This document shows, one piece after another, positions 14,445 through 21,224 of a DNA stretch of 39,822 nt. The stretch's first letter is position 1. The number at the start of each line of letters is the position of its first letter. The stretch comes from an uncultured Mucilaginibacter sp. (GTDB lineage Bacteria; Bacteroidota; Bacteroidia; Sphingobacteriales; Sphingobacteriaceae): the NCBI RefSeq assembly GCF_903913935.1, contig NZ_CAIWNH010000054.1, forward strand, positions 1 to 39,822, read 5' to 3'. Made by a program: the position numbers and the translations under genes. A model generated the notes under the pieces. That model did no database searches and had not been told where the DNA came from. It saw only the letters and a list, made by a program, of their open reading frames with translations.

Positions 14445-15212
14445 ATGACATACAGCTACAGCCTTAAATGGCTAACCGACAAATTTGATCAGGGTGAGAC
14501 GCTTAAGTTTTTGTTTTTTTGGGGGCACTCAAAATCTTCCAAAGAGTTAGTTGGAAAATTTTGCTTCAGTCAATGGTTTGAATTGCCATTTATAGTGGAT
14601 AATATAAGTTATAAAACGGCCGAACATTGGATGATGGGTAATAAAGCCCTTCTCTTTGACGATCTTAAAACTCATCAAAAGATCATCAATGCCAAGAGTC
14701 CAGGTGAGGCAAAAGAATTAGGAAGACAAGTGTTAGGGTTTGACGAGCAAATCTGGCTTGAAAACAGGCTTGAGATCGTTGTAAATGGAAACATCCATAA
14801 GTTTAATCAACATCCTCAATTTGCGAATTTTTTGATAAATACGAACGGCAGGATTTTAGTTGAAGCAAGTCCCGTTGACAAAATATGGGGCATCGGACTA
14901 TCGAAAGATGCTGAACAAATTGAGAACCCATATTTTTGGAATGGCCAAAATTTGTTGGGTTTCGCATTAATGGAGGTGAGAGATTTCTTTATTGAGTTTG
15001 GTAACTTTAATTATCATCAAAGCCAGGTGAGCCTGCCATGGAAAATATATCCTCAAATTGACCCTCATGATCTATTTTGGCGCATGGGAAATGGCGAAGA
15101 TATCATATCTAAATTTTCGGTTTTTTACAGTTCCCTTAGCGATAGTGATAAGAATATCTTTCGCCTAACTAATCCAACACCTTATAATTGGCGCAATTTT
15201 TACGGTATATAA
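14445..15212 (+). CDS. NADAR family protein (YbiA-like)
   Basis: 255 aa. The core from about residue 20 to 185 matches NADAR: FCFSQWFELPFIVDNISYKTAEHWMMGNKALLF, GRQVLGFDEQIW, ILVEASPVDKIWGIGLS, and LLGFALMEVRDFF. NADAR enzymes are N-glycosidases. Known members act on riboflavin-pathway intermediates (YbiA) or remove ADP-ribose from guanosine in nucleic acids, as antitoxins of DarT-type systems. The extra C-terminal 70 residues (to YNWRNFYGI) are not part of the usual domain. The gene is noticeably AT-rich beside dnaB, suggesting transfer. It lies 358 bases after the TIR gene in the same direction, but with its own promoter. A role in reversing or limiting NAD-derived toxicity is a hypothesis. 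Confidence 0.82.
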   Translation: MTYSYSLKWLTDKFDQGETLKFLFFWGHSKSSKELVGKFCFSQWFELPFIVDNISYKTAEHWMMGNKALLFDDLKTHQKIINAKSPGEAKELGRQVLGFDEQIWLENRLEIVVNGNIHKFNQHPQFANFLINTNGRILVEASPVDKIWGIGLSKDAEQIENPYFWNGQNLLGFALMEVRDFFIEFGNFNYHQSQVSLPWKIYPQIDPHDLFWRMGNGEDIISKFSVFYSSLSDSDKNIFRLTNPTPYNWRNFYGI

Positions 15213-15226
15213 GTTCATGTATTTTA

Positions 15227-15306
15227 AACAAAAAACCCAGCCAAACTGACCGGGTTTAAATCGTTGTGCGGAAGAAGGGACTCGCCCCCACGCCTCGCGG
15301 GACCAG
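15227..15306 (-). repeat. partial copy of tRNA-Leu(UAG) 3' half plus terminator
   Basis: This segment is a direct repeat of 15980-16062. It carries the tRNA terminator hairpin (AAACCCGG...CTGGGTTT on the minus strand) and the tRNA 3' half up to the variable arm. TGCGGAAGAAGGGACTCG and CCCCCACGCCTCGCGG are identical to the intact tRNA gene, with 3 bases of the T-loop missing between them. The 5' half of the tRNA is absent, so this is not a functional tRNA. It looks like an attachment-site repeat or the remains of a duplication. Confidence 0.8.
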
Positions 15307-15320
15307 CTACTGAAAGAAAT

Positions 15321-15470
15321 CTAGTTTTGAGGTTTTAATTTAGTCCTGTTCAAATATTCCTTTAATTGTTCAAAAGTCATTCCTTGTATATCGCTTGATA
15401 TTTTTGTTTTTATTTCTCTGAATGTTTTAACGGTATCAAAGTCTTTTGTTATTTTATCTTTCGTTTTCAT
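15321..15470 (-). CDS. small antitoxin-like partner of the PIN toxin (49 aa)
   Basis: A 49-codon frame whose ATG (15470) overlaps the end of the PIN gene by 17 bases. The protein is charged and probably helical (KTKDKITKDFDTVKTFREIK, then SSDIQGMTFEQLKEYLNRTK). The pattern FDxVxxxRxIxxxIxxxIxxMTxEQxxxYL is the style of short antitoxins encoded with PIN-domain toxins. The gene order is toxin first, opposite to most VapBC pairs. Assignment rests on the overlap, size and pattern; no DNA-binding fold is obvious. Confidence 0.6.
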   Translation of the reverse strand: MKTKDKITKDFDTVKTFREIKTKISSDIQGMTFEQLKEYLNRTKLKPQN

Positions 15471-15921
15471 TTCCTACAATGTCTTTTGGTGATCGTATTT
15501 CAAGAGTCGAATATCCCAAACGTAAATTTACGGAATTGTATCCTCTTATCCGATATACATTTACAATATGTTTAAAATTCCAGCTAACCAACAAATCAAC
15601 TTTACTTAACGTGGCCACCGCGATATGGATGCAATCATCCAAGCTCGTTGGGCCAACAACTTTATCGTCAATATATTTCTGTGCTAACCTTAACGCTTCC
15701 GGAGTAACCATAATGAGCTGTTTATGATTTTTATTTAAGTTTATAAAAAACTCCTGCACTCTAATCGGCGCGCTCGCTAATTCACTTTCAGTTAAATCTG
15801 AATACACACAAATTATTTGTCCAAGTTTAACCATCTCGAAGAGCAACGTGGATTCTTCTTCAAATTCAGTGTCAAACATTCCACCAAAAACAGAGGTGTC
15901 AAAATAAAAGCGTTGTATCAT
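15454..15921 (-). CDS. PIN domain protein, probable RNase toxin
   Basis: 155 aa from the ATG at 15921. A longer frame back to 16047 runs through the tRNA terminator and is not credible. PIN features are clear: the first acidic residue in RFYFDTSVFGGMF, a middle Glu-rich helix (LTESELASAPIRVQEFF), then TSLDDCIHIAVATLSKVDLLVSWNFKHIVN with the other metal-binding acids. PIN toxins cut RNA with Mg2+. The partner gene overlaps its 3' end. Both genes sit between two copies of the tRNA-Leu 3' end, which suggests they arrived as a unit. The target RNA is unknown. Confidence 0.82.
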   Translation of the reverse strand: MIQRFYFDTSVFGGMFDTEFEEESTLLFEMVKLGQIICVYSDLTESELASAPIRVQEFFINLNKNHKQLIMVTPEALRLAQKYIDDKVVGPTSLDDCIHIAVATLSKVDLLVSWNFKHIVNVYRIRGYNSVNLRLGYSTLEIRSPKDIVGNENER

Positions 15922-15979
15922 GATTAATGAATTTTGCCCGATATTTAATATTGCTGATAAACTTTGCTGAACTGAAATT

Positions 15980-16062
15980 AACAAAAAAACCCGGCCAATT
16001 TGACCAGGTTTAAAAAATTGTGCGGAAGAAGGGACTCGAACCCCCACGCCTCGCGGCGCCAG
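15980..16062 (-). repeat. right copy of the tRNA-Leu 3'-end/terminator direct repeat
   Basis: The intact copy, overlapping the functional tRNA-Leu gene and its downstream terminator. By eye it differs from 15227-15306 by about seven substitutions, a one-base gap and a three-base gap. The terminator stem differs between copies at positions that keep pairing (G-C against G-U), so both copies can still fold. The two repeats bound the PIN toxin pair. Confidence 0.8.
15986..16012 (-). terminator. intrinsic terminator of tRNA-Leu(UAG)
   Basis: On the minus strand AACCTGG and CCGGGTT pair around a 9-base loop, followed by a T run, directly after the tRNA. It separates the tRNA from the PIN gene. 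Confidence 0.7.
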
Positions 16063-16102
16063 ATCCTAAGTCTGGTGCGGCTACCAATTACGCCACTTCC
16101 GC
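16021..16102 (-). tRNA. tRNA-Leu (anticodon UAG)
   Basis: An 82-base gene on the minus strand. The acceptor stem is GCGGAAG/CTTCCGC with discriminator A. The D arm is GTGGCGTAATTGGTAGCCGC, and the anticodon stem-loop CCAGA-CTTAGGA-TCTGG has TAG at positions 34-36. A long variable arm and the T arm GGGGGTTCGAGTCCC follow. CCA is not encoded. It has a -7 promoter element 22 bases upstream and a terminator directly downstream. Its 3' half is duplicated at 15227-15306, which marks it as a likely integration target. Confidence 0.93.
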
Positions 16103-16124
16103 GTTTTTGATTTTTAAGAGGCTG

Positions 16125-16132
16125 CAAAGATA
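16125..16132 (-). promoter_or_regulatory. candidate -7 element TATCTTTG of tRNA-Leu(UAG)
   Basis: A perfect TAnnTTTG on the minus strand, 22 bases before the mature tRNA 5' end. No clear -33 TTG is seen. Confidence 0.45.
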
Positions 16133-16206
16133 GTTTTTTTTATGATTTTGTTTCTATGATTTCACCGATATTTTTTAAAATTGATTTCACCGATTGATAA
16201 TGAACA

Positions 16207-16995
16207 TTATATACGTACGATCCCGGCTAACAATTCCTCAAAATAAGCCCCTGCATGTAACAACCTGCTCCCGTACCATGAGAACATTTCGCCATCAACC
16301 AGCCTGATGATGGCTTTTGGGACTATCGCTTTTAGTTCCGCCATGTGTTTTTCATTAAATGGGTAAGGTTCGGAGGATAGCAGGATCACATCGGGATTTG
16401 CCTCAATTAGCCTTTCCCTGTTAATTTCAGGGTACCGGTGCTGTTCAAAAACATTGATGAGGCCGCATCTGCGCAGCATATCATCAATAAAAGTGTTTTT
16501 TCCGGCAACCATATAAGGTTTTCGCCAGATAAAATAGGCGGTTTTAAGATTTGATTGTTGAATTGTTATACGGTTGAACTGTTGGGTGATTTGATTTGAA
16601 AGCATTTTAGCTTCTGTTCCCTTTCCGGTGAGCGCTCCTACCCTTTCAATCATATCAAGCGCGTCAGCAAGGTTATAAATATCGCTGATCCAAACCGGGC
16701 AAAAGTTGATGAGTTCTTCAATCTGGCTGCGTTCGTTTTCTTCTTTATTCGCGATGATGAGGTCGGGCTTCAGCGATTTTATCTTTTCGATATTGAGCTG
16801 CTTGGTGCCTCCGACTTTTTCAATGCTTTTTACCTTATCAGCCGGGTAGATACAAAACTTCGTGATGCCCACAATTTCTTCATCCAATCCCAAATAAAAC
16901 AACAATTCAGTTTGTGAGGGTACGATGGAGATGATCCGTTTGGGAGCGGATGGGAAATCAGCTTGTCGGTTCAATTGATCGATGAAAATAGGCAC
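16207..16995 (-). CDS. helical-backbone metal receptor (BtuF/FhuD-like) protein without signal peptide
   Basis: 262 aa, similar to periplasmic binding proteins for cobalamin and Fe-siderophores: KRIISIVPSQTELLFYLGLDEEIVGITKFC, VGGTKQLNIEKIKSLKPDLIIANKEENE, the long backbone helix about residues 110-145, and a second lobe (NPDVILLSSEPYPF). The N-terminus (MPIFIDQLNRQADF) is neither a signal peptide nor a lipoprotein signal, so the protein appears cytoplasmic. No permease or ATPase gene is adjacent. A cytosolic binding or chelatase-like role, or an unannotated upstream start, are the alternatives. The only other nearby ATG would not add a signal peptide. Confidence 0.75.
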   Translation of the reverse strand: MPIFIDQLNRQADFPSAPKRIISIVPSQTELLFYLGLDEEIVGITKFCIYPADKVKSIEKVGGTKQLNIEKIKSLKPDLIIANKEENERSQIEELINFCPVWISDIYNLADALDMIERVGALTGKGTEAKMLSNQITQQFNRITIQQSNLKTAYFIWRKPYMVAGKNTFIDDMLRRCGLINVFEQHRYPEINRERLIEANPDVILLSSEPYPFNEKHMAELKAIVPKAIIRLVDGEMFSWYGSRLLHAGAYFEELLAGIVRI

Positions 16996-17032
16996 CTTAC
17001 TCCCTTCTTTATTTTTTTAAGATTTTAACACC

Positions 17033-17156
17033 GTGTCATTTCGACGAGCCTGTCTGCCGGTAGGCAGGGAACGAGGAGAAATCTATACACTTGTCATTCC
17101 TGCCTGCACAGTTTGGATGCAGAGCACATAAGGTTTCTCCCTATGGTCGAAATGAT
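17033..17156. repeat. dispersed inverted repeat (TCATTTCGAC...GTCGAAATGA)
   Basis: The outer arms TCATTTCGAC (17036-17045) and GTCGAAATGA (17146-17155) are exact inverse copies. Inside are GGAGAAA facing TTTCTCC, and a nested palindrome-like CCTGTCTGCCGGTAGGCAGG near 17049-17068. Elements of this type recur in Sphingobacteriaceae and other Bacteroidota genomes. It fills the gap between the metal-receptor gene and kdsD. Confidence 0.6.
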
Positions 17157-17174
17157 AAGATATTTTACACAATC

Positions 17175-18110
17175 TTACTGGTTATAAATTTGGTAAATAC
17201 CGCTTACACTCCTCGCAGATTCCGATCCCACAAGTACTGCCGTAATCTTCTTGTTAATCATTAACTGCTCGGCGTTATGAATAAACTCATTTTCGTCAAC
17301 AAATACAGGAGTTTTGGTCATAATTTCGCCTATCGTAAGGCAACTAGTATCCGGGTGCCGGATCAGCGCACGGCGCAAGTCGCCGTCTGTAACAATGCCA
17401 CTTACATGGCCCGCATTGCCAACAATTACCATCCCCAGCCTGCCTTCCGACATGCGGAGCAAAAGTTCTGTAAACGTAGCCACTTCACTAATGAAAGGCA
17501 GGTGATCCGTGCGCATCAGGTCTTTTACCTTCACCAACAGTTTACGGCCCAGGCTGCCACCGGGATGAAAGCGGGCAAAATCTTCATGCTGAAATCCACG
17601 TGATTCCATTAATGCCACCGCCAGCGCATCGCCCATAACAAGTGCTGCAGTGGTAGATGATGTGGGCGCCAGGGCCAGCGGGCAGGCTTCCTGCTGAATA
17701 GCAATATTCAAATGGTAATGGCTGTTTTTGGCCACGGTTGAATTTGGGTTGCCGGTGATACCGATGATCACATTTTTATTCCACTGTAAAAAGGGGATCA
17801 GTTTAAGCACCTCATCTGTTTCACCCGAGTAAGAGATCAGAATGACCATATCATGTGGGCCAACCATCCCCAGGTCGCCATGAAAAGCTTCGCCGGGATG
17901 AAGGAAAAAGCTGGGTGTGCCAGTACTTGCAAAAGTGGCCGCTATCTTTTTACTGATGAGGCCAGATTTACCTATACCAATGACGATCACCTTACCGTCG
18001 GTATTTAAGATTGCGTCGACAACTTTGGTAAACTGTTCGTCGATCGCATCAGCTACCAACCGCAGTGAATCAATTTCAATATCAAAAACCCTTTTAGCAA
18101 TTTCTTTCAT
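17175..18110 (-). CDS. kdsD: arabinose-5-phosphate isomerase (KpsF/GutQ family)
   Basis: 311 aa. It converts ribulose-5-phosphate to arabinose-5-phosphate, the first dedicated step to Kdo of LPS. The SIS sugar-isomerase domain covers about residues 30-180 (VIGIGKSGLISKKIAATFASTG, LHPGEAFHGDLGM, ILISYSGETDE, APTSSTTAALVMGDALAVAL). Two CBS domains follow (VKDLMRTDHLPFIS and IGEIMTKTPVFVDEN), as in the full-length enzymes. The catalytic His in FHPGGSLGR is present. It lies just after kdsA on the same strand (128 bases, with an inverted repeat between), so the two may be cotranscribed. Confidence 0.92.
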   Translation of the reverse strand: MKEIAKRVFDIEIDSLRLVADAIDEQFTKVVDAILNTDGKVIVIGIGKSGLISKKIAATFASTGTPSFFLHPGEAFHGDLGMVGPHDMVILISYSGETDEVLKLIPFLQWNKNVIIGITGNPNSTVAKNSHYHLNIAIQQEACPLALAPTSSTTAALVMGDALAVALMESRGFQHEDFARFHPGGSLGRKLLVKVKDLMRTDHLPFISEVATFTELLLRMSEGRLGMVIVGNAGHVSGIVTDGDLRRALIRHPDTSCLTIGEIMTKTPVFVDENEFIHNAEQLMINKKITAVLVGSESARSVSGIYQIYNQ

Positions 18111-18116
18111 AATTGT

Positions 18117-18242
18117 CTGAATCAGAATTTTCAGAATTTAATAATTAACAGAATATTTGTGAGGCAGTGCTTCAATAATAAAACATAATAGTCAGATTTG
18201 ATGAATTCTGAAAATTCAAAAATTCCGAAAATTCTGATTCAG
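18117..18242. repeat. inverted repeat spacer (CAGAATTTTCAGAATTC type)
   Basis: A perfect 16-base inverted pair, CTGAATCAGAATTTTC (18117-18132) and GAAAATTCTGATTCAG (18227-18242), brackets the spacer between kdsA and kdsD. Further copies of the word lie inside. The right arm covers the kdsA stop codon. Confidence 0.6.
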
Positions 18243-19012
18243 ACCAACGGTTCGATCACTTTTTCCAGCTCATGCAACCGCACCATATTCGGGCCGTCAC
18301 TTAAAGCATGGTCAGGATCCGGGTGTGTTTCCATAAAGTAACCGCCAGCGCCAAAAGCTTTTGCGGCCAGGGCCATCATCGGCACAAAAGTACGGTCGCC
18401 GCCGGTTTTGCCCCCTGCTCCGCCCGGCCGTTGTACCGAATGCGTGCAATCCATGCAAATGGGGTGCCCAAACGCTTTCATATCATAAATATTCCTGAAA
18501 TCAACCGCAAGGTTATTATAGCCGTACATATTGCCGCGTTCTGTTAAGATCACCTGTTCATTACCAGCTTCAAGTACCTTTTGCGCAGGGTAAAACATAT
18601 CCTGGCCCGACAGGAACTGTGCTTTTTTAATGTTCACAATTTTACCTGTTTTTGCCGCAGCAACCAGCAGATCGGTTTGCCGGCACAAAAACGCAGGGAT
18701 CTGCAATATATCTACCACCTCGCCAACAAGGGCAGCCTGGTAGCTTTCGTGTATATCAGTGGTCAAAGGCAGTCCGAAACGTTCTTTAACCTTAAGCAGC
18801 ATTTCCATGCCTTTTTCAAGGCCGGGGCCGCGGTAAGAATGGATAGAAGTACGGTTCGCCTTGTCAAAAGAGGCTTTAAAGATCACCGGCACACTAAACT
18901 TATGCCCCAGTTCGGCCACTTTTTCGGCAACGGTATATAGCAGTTCCTGGTTTTCCATTACGCATGGACCCAATATAAAAAACGGCTTCTGCCGCATCTG
19001 TTCAAATAGCAT
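18239..19012 (-). CDS. kdsA: 3-deoxy-8-phosphooctulonate synthase (Kdo-8-P synthase)
   Basis: 257 aa. It condenses arabinose-5-phosphate with phosphoenolpyruvate to Kdo-8-phosphate. The TIM-barrel motifs are all visible: FILGPCVMENQELL, VPVIFKASFDKANRTS, GLPLTTDIHE, LQIPAFLCRQTDLL, VNIKKAQFLSGQDM, ICMDCTHSVQRPGG and METHPDPDHALSDG. The Asn in KANRTS and the Cys near the N-terminus (GPCVM) determine metal dependence in this family. It precedes kdsD on the same strand, so two consecutive Kdo steps are neighbours. A -7 element TATCTTTG lies 17 bases before the start. Confidence 0.96.
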   Translation of the reverse strand: MLFEQMRQKPFFILGPCVMENQELLYTVAEKVAELGHKFSVPVIFKASFDKANRTSIHSYRGPGLEKGMEMLLKVKERFGLPLTTDIHESYQAALVGEVVDILQIPAFLCRQTDLLVAAAKTGKIVNIKKAQFLSGQDMFYPAQKVLEAGNEQVILTERGNMYGYNNLAVDFRNIYDMKAFGHPICMDCTHSVQRPGGAGGKTGGDRTFVPMMALAAKAFGAGGYFMETHPDPDHALSDGPNMVRLHELEKVIEPLV

Positions 19013-19029
19013 AGTATTGAATTAATGGT

Positions 19030-19037
19030 CAAAGATA
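19030..19037 (-). promoter_or_regulatory. candidate -7 element TATCTTTG of kdsA
   Basis: An exact TAnnTTTG on the minus strand, 17 bases before the kdsA ATG. No matching -33 TTG is seen. Confidence 0.4.
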
Positions 19038-19040
19038 ATT

Positions 19041-19193
19041 TAAGTGACACGAATTACACTAATAAAATAAAAGACATGAATTACACGAATGAAGCGAATC
19101 TTCACGAATAAGTAAGATTAAGGGTATTTAAGAACAGAAAACCCAATATCATTAGTGGGAATTCGAAAAAATTCGTGTAATTCGTGTCACTTA
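19041..19193. repeat. inverted word-repeat spacer (CACGAATTACAC type)
   Basis: A perfect 19-base inverted pair: TAAGTGACACGAATTACAC at 19041-19059 and its reverse complement at 19175-19193, with additional CACGAAT words between. It fills the spacer between the divergent kdsA and hscB genes, and the right arm reaches the first base of the hscB ATG. Confidence 0.7.
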
Positions 19194-19717
19194 TGAATTA
19201 TTTTGAATTTTACGGCCTAAAGGAATCATTTACTCCTGATGCTGGTATGCTGAAGAAGAAATTTTACGAGCTCAGTAAACAGTATCACCCCGATTTTTAC
19301 GCCAATGAGGATGATGAAAAACAGCAGGAAATACTGGAATTATCTACCCTCAATAATAAAGCCTGGCAGACACTTTCTGACCCTTTTAAGCGGCTTGAAT
19401 ACATTTTAAAGTGCCATGAATTGCTGCAGGACGGTGCAAAACCACAATTACCGGCAGATTTTTTAATGGAAATGATGGATATTAATGAGCGCCTGATGGA
19501 AGTTGACAATGCCGCCGAGTTAGGCCACATTGCAGCGGAAGTGCTTGCTATTGAGGACGATATTGAACAGGACCTGCAGCAGGCAATGCTGGGTTACGAG
19601 CAGTTGAATCACACTGCGAAAGAAGAAAGATTAAATAAAATTGCAGATTGTTATTATAGACAAAAATATCTGTTGCGGATTAAAGAGAGTTTAAATACAT
19701 TTGCATCCCGATTCTGA
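19193..19717 (+). CDS. hscB: Fe-S cluster assembly co-chaperone HscB
   Basis: 174 aa from the ATG at 19193. An in-frame GTG three codons earlier falls within the repeat arm and is not preferred. The J-domain (about residues 1-70) has the HPD motif at residues 32-34 (KQYHPDFY) for stimulating HscA ATPase. The C-terminal three-helix bundle (PADFLMEMMDINERLMEV, then YEQLNHTAKEERLNKIADCYYRQKYL) binds the IscU scaffold. The protein delivers nascent clusters for maturation. No isc genes or hscA neighbour it here. The last codons contain the promoter of the tRNA-Leu(CAA) gene. Confidence 0.9.
   Translation: MNYFEFYGLKESFTPDAGMLKKKFYELSKQYHPDFYANEDDEKQQEILELSTLNNKAWQTLSDPFKRLEYILKCHELLQDGAKPQLPADFLMEMMDINERLMEVDNAAELGHIAAEVLAIEDDIEQDLQQAMLGYEQLNHTAKEERLNKIADCYYRQKYLLRIKESLNTFASRF
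19673..19703 (+). promoter_or_regulatory. promoter of tRNA-Leu(CAA), TTG-N20-TACATTTG
   Basis: TTG (19673-19675) and a perfect TAnnTTTG (19696-19703), 20 bases apart, inside the end of hscB and 41 bases before the tRNA. Confidence 0.55.
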
Positions 19718-19744
19718 GCGAATTAATCCAACGTTCGAGAAGAG

Positions 19745-19828
19745 GCCCAGATGGCGGAATCGGTAGACGCGCTGGTCTCAAACACCTGTGGTCGCAAGGC
19801 CGTGCCGGTTCGACCCCGGCTCTGGGTA
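19745..19828 (+). tRNA. tRNA-Leu (anticodon CAA)
   Basis: 84 bases including discriminator A. The acceptor arm is GCCCAGA/TCTGGGT (first pair G-U) and the D arm is TGGCGGAATCGGTAGACGCG. The anticodon stem-loop CTGGT-CTCAAAC-ACCTG has CAA at 19779-19781. The long variable arm and the T arm GCCGGTTCGACCCCGGC follow. The anticodon stem has a T-T mismatch at its second pair (19773 and 19787), where T-A would be expected. CCA is not encoded. A strong terminator follows. Confidence 0.93.
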
Positions 19829-19832
19829 CCGA

Positions 19833-19860
19833 AAAGCCCCCTGATACGTCAGGGGGCTTT
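19833..19860 (+). terminator. intrinsic terminator after tRNA-Leu(CAA)
   Basis: A perfect 12-base-pair stem, AAAGCCCCCTGA and TCAGGGGGCTTT, with a TACG loop, followed by a T-rich stretch. The symmetric A and T tracts let it also stop the metallophosphoesterase transcript from the other side. Confidence 0.85.
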
Positions 19861-19882
19861 GTTATTTATTAGGAATTTCTTT

Positions 19883-21061
19883 TTACCCTTTCTTCAAGGT
19901 GATCACTGTAATCTCCGGCCAGATACCCAGCCTGCCTTTAAATCCTAAAAAGCCAAAGCCACGGTTTACATACAGGTATTTGCCATTTTTTTCATAAAGG
20001 CCAGCCCATTGCGGGTAAACGTATTTCACCGGGCTCCATTGAAAACCAAACAGCTCGATACCGAACTGCATGCCGTGCGTATGCCCCGCCAGCGCCAGGT
20101 TGATGTGTTTGTCATGTTCAAGGGTCTTTGCTTCCCAATGCGAAGGATCGTGCGACATCAGGATCTTAAATTCATCATCAGTAACATTTTCGGCTGCTTT
20201 TGTGAGGCTGCCATATTTATGAAAGCCGCCTTTTCCCCAGTTCTCTACGCCGATCAATGCGATGGCTTCTCCGTCCTTTTTAATCTGAACGGCTTCGTTC
20301 AGTAAAAGCCTGAAGCCAATTTCTTTATGCACTTTTTTCAGGCGAACCAGGTTGGCAGCTTGTGCAGCCTCGCTTTCCCAACGGGTATAGTCGCCGTAAT
20401 CGTGGTTGCCTAAAACGGAGTATTTACCAAAAGGCGCTTTCAGTTTGGCGAAGGTATCTATCCATCGGTCCATTTCGCTGGCCATATTATTTACCAGGTC
20501 GCCGGTAAATAATATCAGGTCGCTGTTTTGCTCGTTAACAAGGGATATGCCTTTTTCAACACCCTTTTTGCTCGTAAAGCTGCCTGCATGGATGTCGGAC
20601 AACTGTGTTATTGTAAAGCCATCGAACGCTTTAGGAAGATCATGGAATTTTAGTGTGATCCGGTGAACTTTATAGCGGTGCCGTCCGCCGGTCATGCCAT
20701 ACAGCAAACTCATAAACACGAATGCGGCAATACAAACGGCCAGTTCACTTACCCACATACTATGGGGTGGAAAGTGCCGGAATGCCCTGATAATATCCTC
20801 CAGCAATAATAAAGGCGAGGCGAAAATTTTAGGAACAAAAACCAGTAATGTTAAAGCCATTAGCCAGGCAATTGAATTTCCCGGCGGCCGGTTAGCCCTG
20901 CGCTGCCCGATTACCATAGCGAAACCGACGGCGATCGCCAGGTCAAACAGCCAGTATCCCCATAAAACAAATTCATTACTCGTTAAGGTCGCAATAGCGT
21001 GAAAAAAATAAATATCGGCAAGTATCCATGCCAGTAATACAAAAGGAAGGCGTTGTTTCAT
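19883..21061 (-). CDS. membrane-anchored metallophosphoesterase
   Basis: 392 aa. About four membrane segments occupy residues 1-130 (for example FVLLAWILADIYFFHAIATL and LAVCIAAFVFMSLLYGM). A calcineurin-like phosphoesterase domain follows, with all five metal motifs: SDIHAGS, FTGDLVNN, LGNHDYGD, MSHDPSHW and AGHTHGMQFG. The layout is like YkuE/YaeI-type enzymes, which remove phosphate from lipid or nucleotide substrates at the membrane. The active site probably faces the periplasm or cytoplasm depending on the unseen topology. A candidate -7 element abuts the ATG. The gene is divergent from nothing close and is a single unit. The substrate is not predictable. Confidence 0.88.
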   Translation of the reverse strand: MKQRLPFVLLAWILADIYFFHAIATLTSNEFVLWGYWLFDLAIAVGFAMVIGQRRANRPPGNSIAWLMALTLLVFVPKIFASPLLLLEDIIRAFRHFPPHSMWVSELAVCIAAFVFMSLLYGMTGGRHRYKVHRITLKFHDLPKAFDGFTITQLSDIHAGSFTSKKGVEKGISLVNEQNSDLILFTGDLVNNMASEMDRWIDTFAKLKAPFGKYSVLGNHDYGDYTRWESEAAQAANLVRLKKVHKEIGFRLLLNEAVQIKKDGEAIALIGVENWGKGGFHKYGSLTKAAENVTDDEFKILMSHDPSHWEAKTLEHDKHINLALAGHTHGMQFGIELFGFQWSPVKYVYPQWAGLYEKNGKYLYVNRGFGFLGFKGRLGIWPEITVITLKKG

Positions 21062-21066
21062 TTTTA

Positions 21067-21074
21067 CAAAAGTA
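21067..21074 (-). promoter_or_regulatory. candidate -7 element TACTTTTG, five bases from the start
   Basis: An exact TAnnTTTG on the minus strand, five bases before the metallophosphoesterase ATG, again suggesting a nearly leaderless transcript. No -33 TTG is visible. Confidence 0.35.
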
Positions 21075-21171
21075 CGTTAAGCCGCTAATTGTTTGGTATG
21101 GCTTTTTTAGAGAGACGATTGAATGCCGAAAACATTTTAAACTAATAACCGGCCTTAGTCCTGGTAGCAAA

Positions 21172-21195
21172 AAGCCTCCGAATTTTCGGAGGCTT
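21172..21195 (-). terminator. terminator of the DUF1080 gene
   Basis: An 11-base-pair stem, AAGCCTCCGAA and TTCGGAGGCTT, with a two-base centre, followed on the minus strand by a T run. It lies 30 bases past the DUF1080 stop. Confidence 0.8.
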
Positions 21196-21224
21196 GAGTA
21201 TTATAATAGGGATTCAAGAAATCC

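Noticed and set aside
15446-15727. 93-codon rightward frame in the PIN region
   Set aside because: It is a shadow of the PIN gene on the opposite strand, with no motif.
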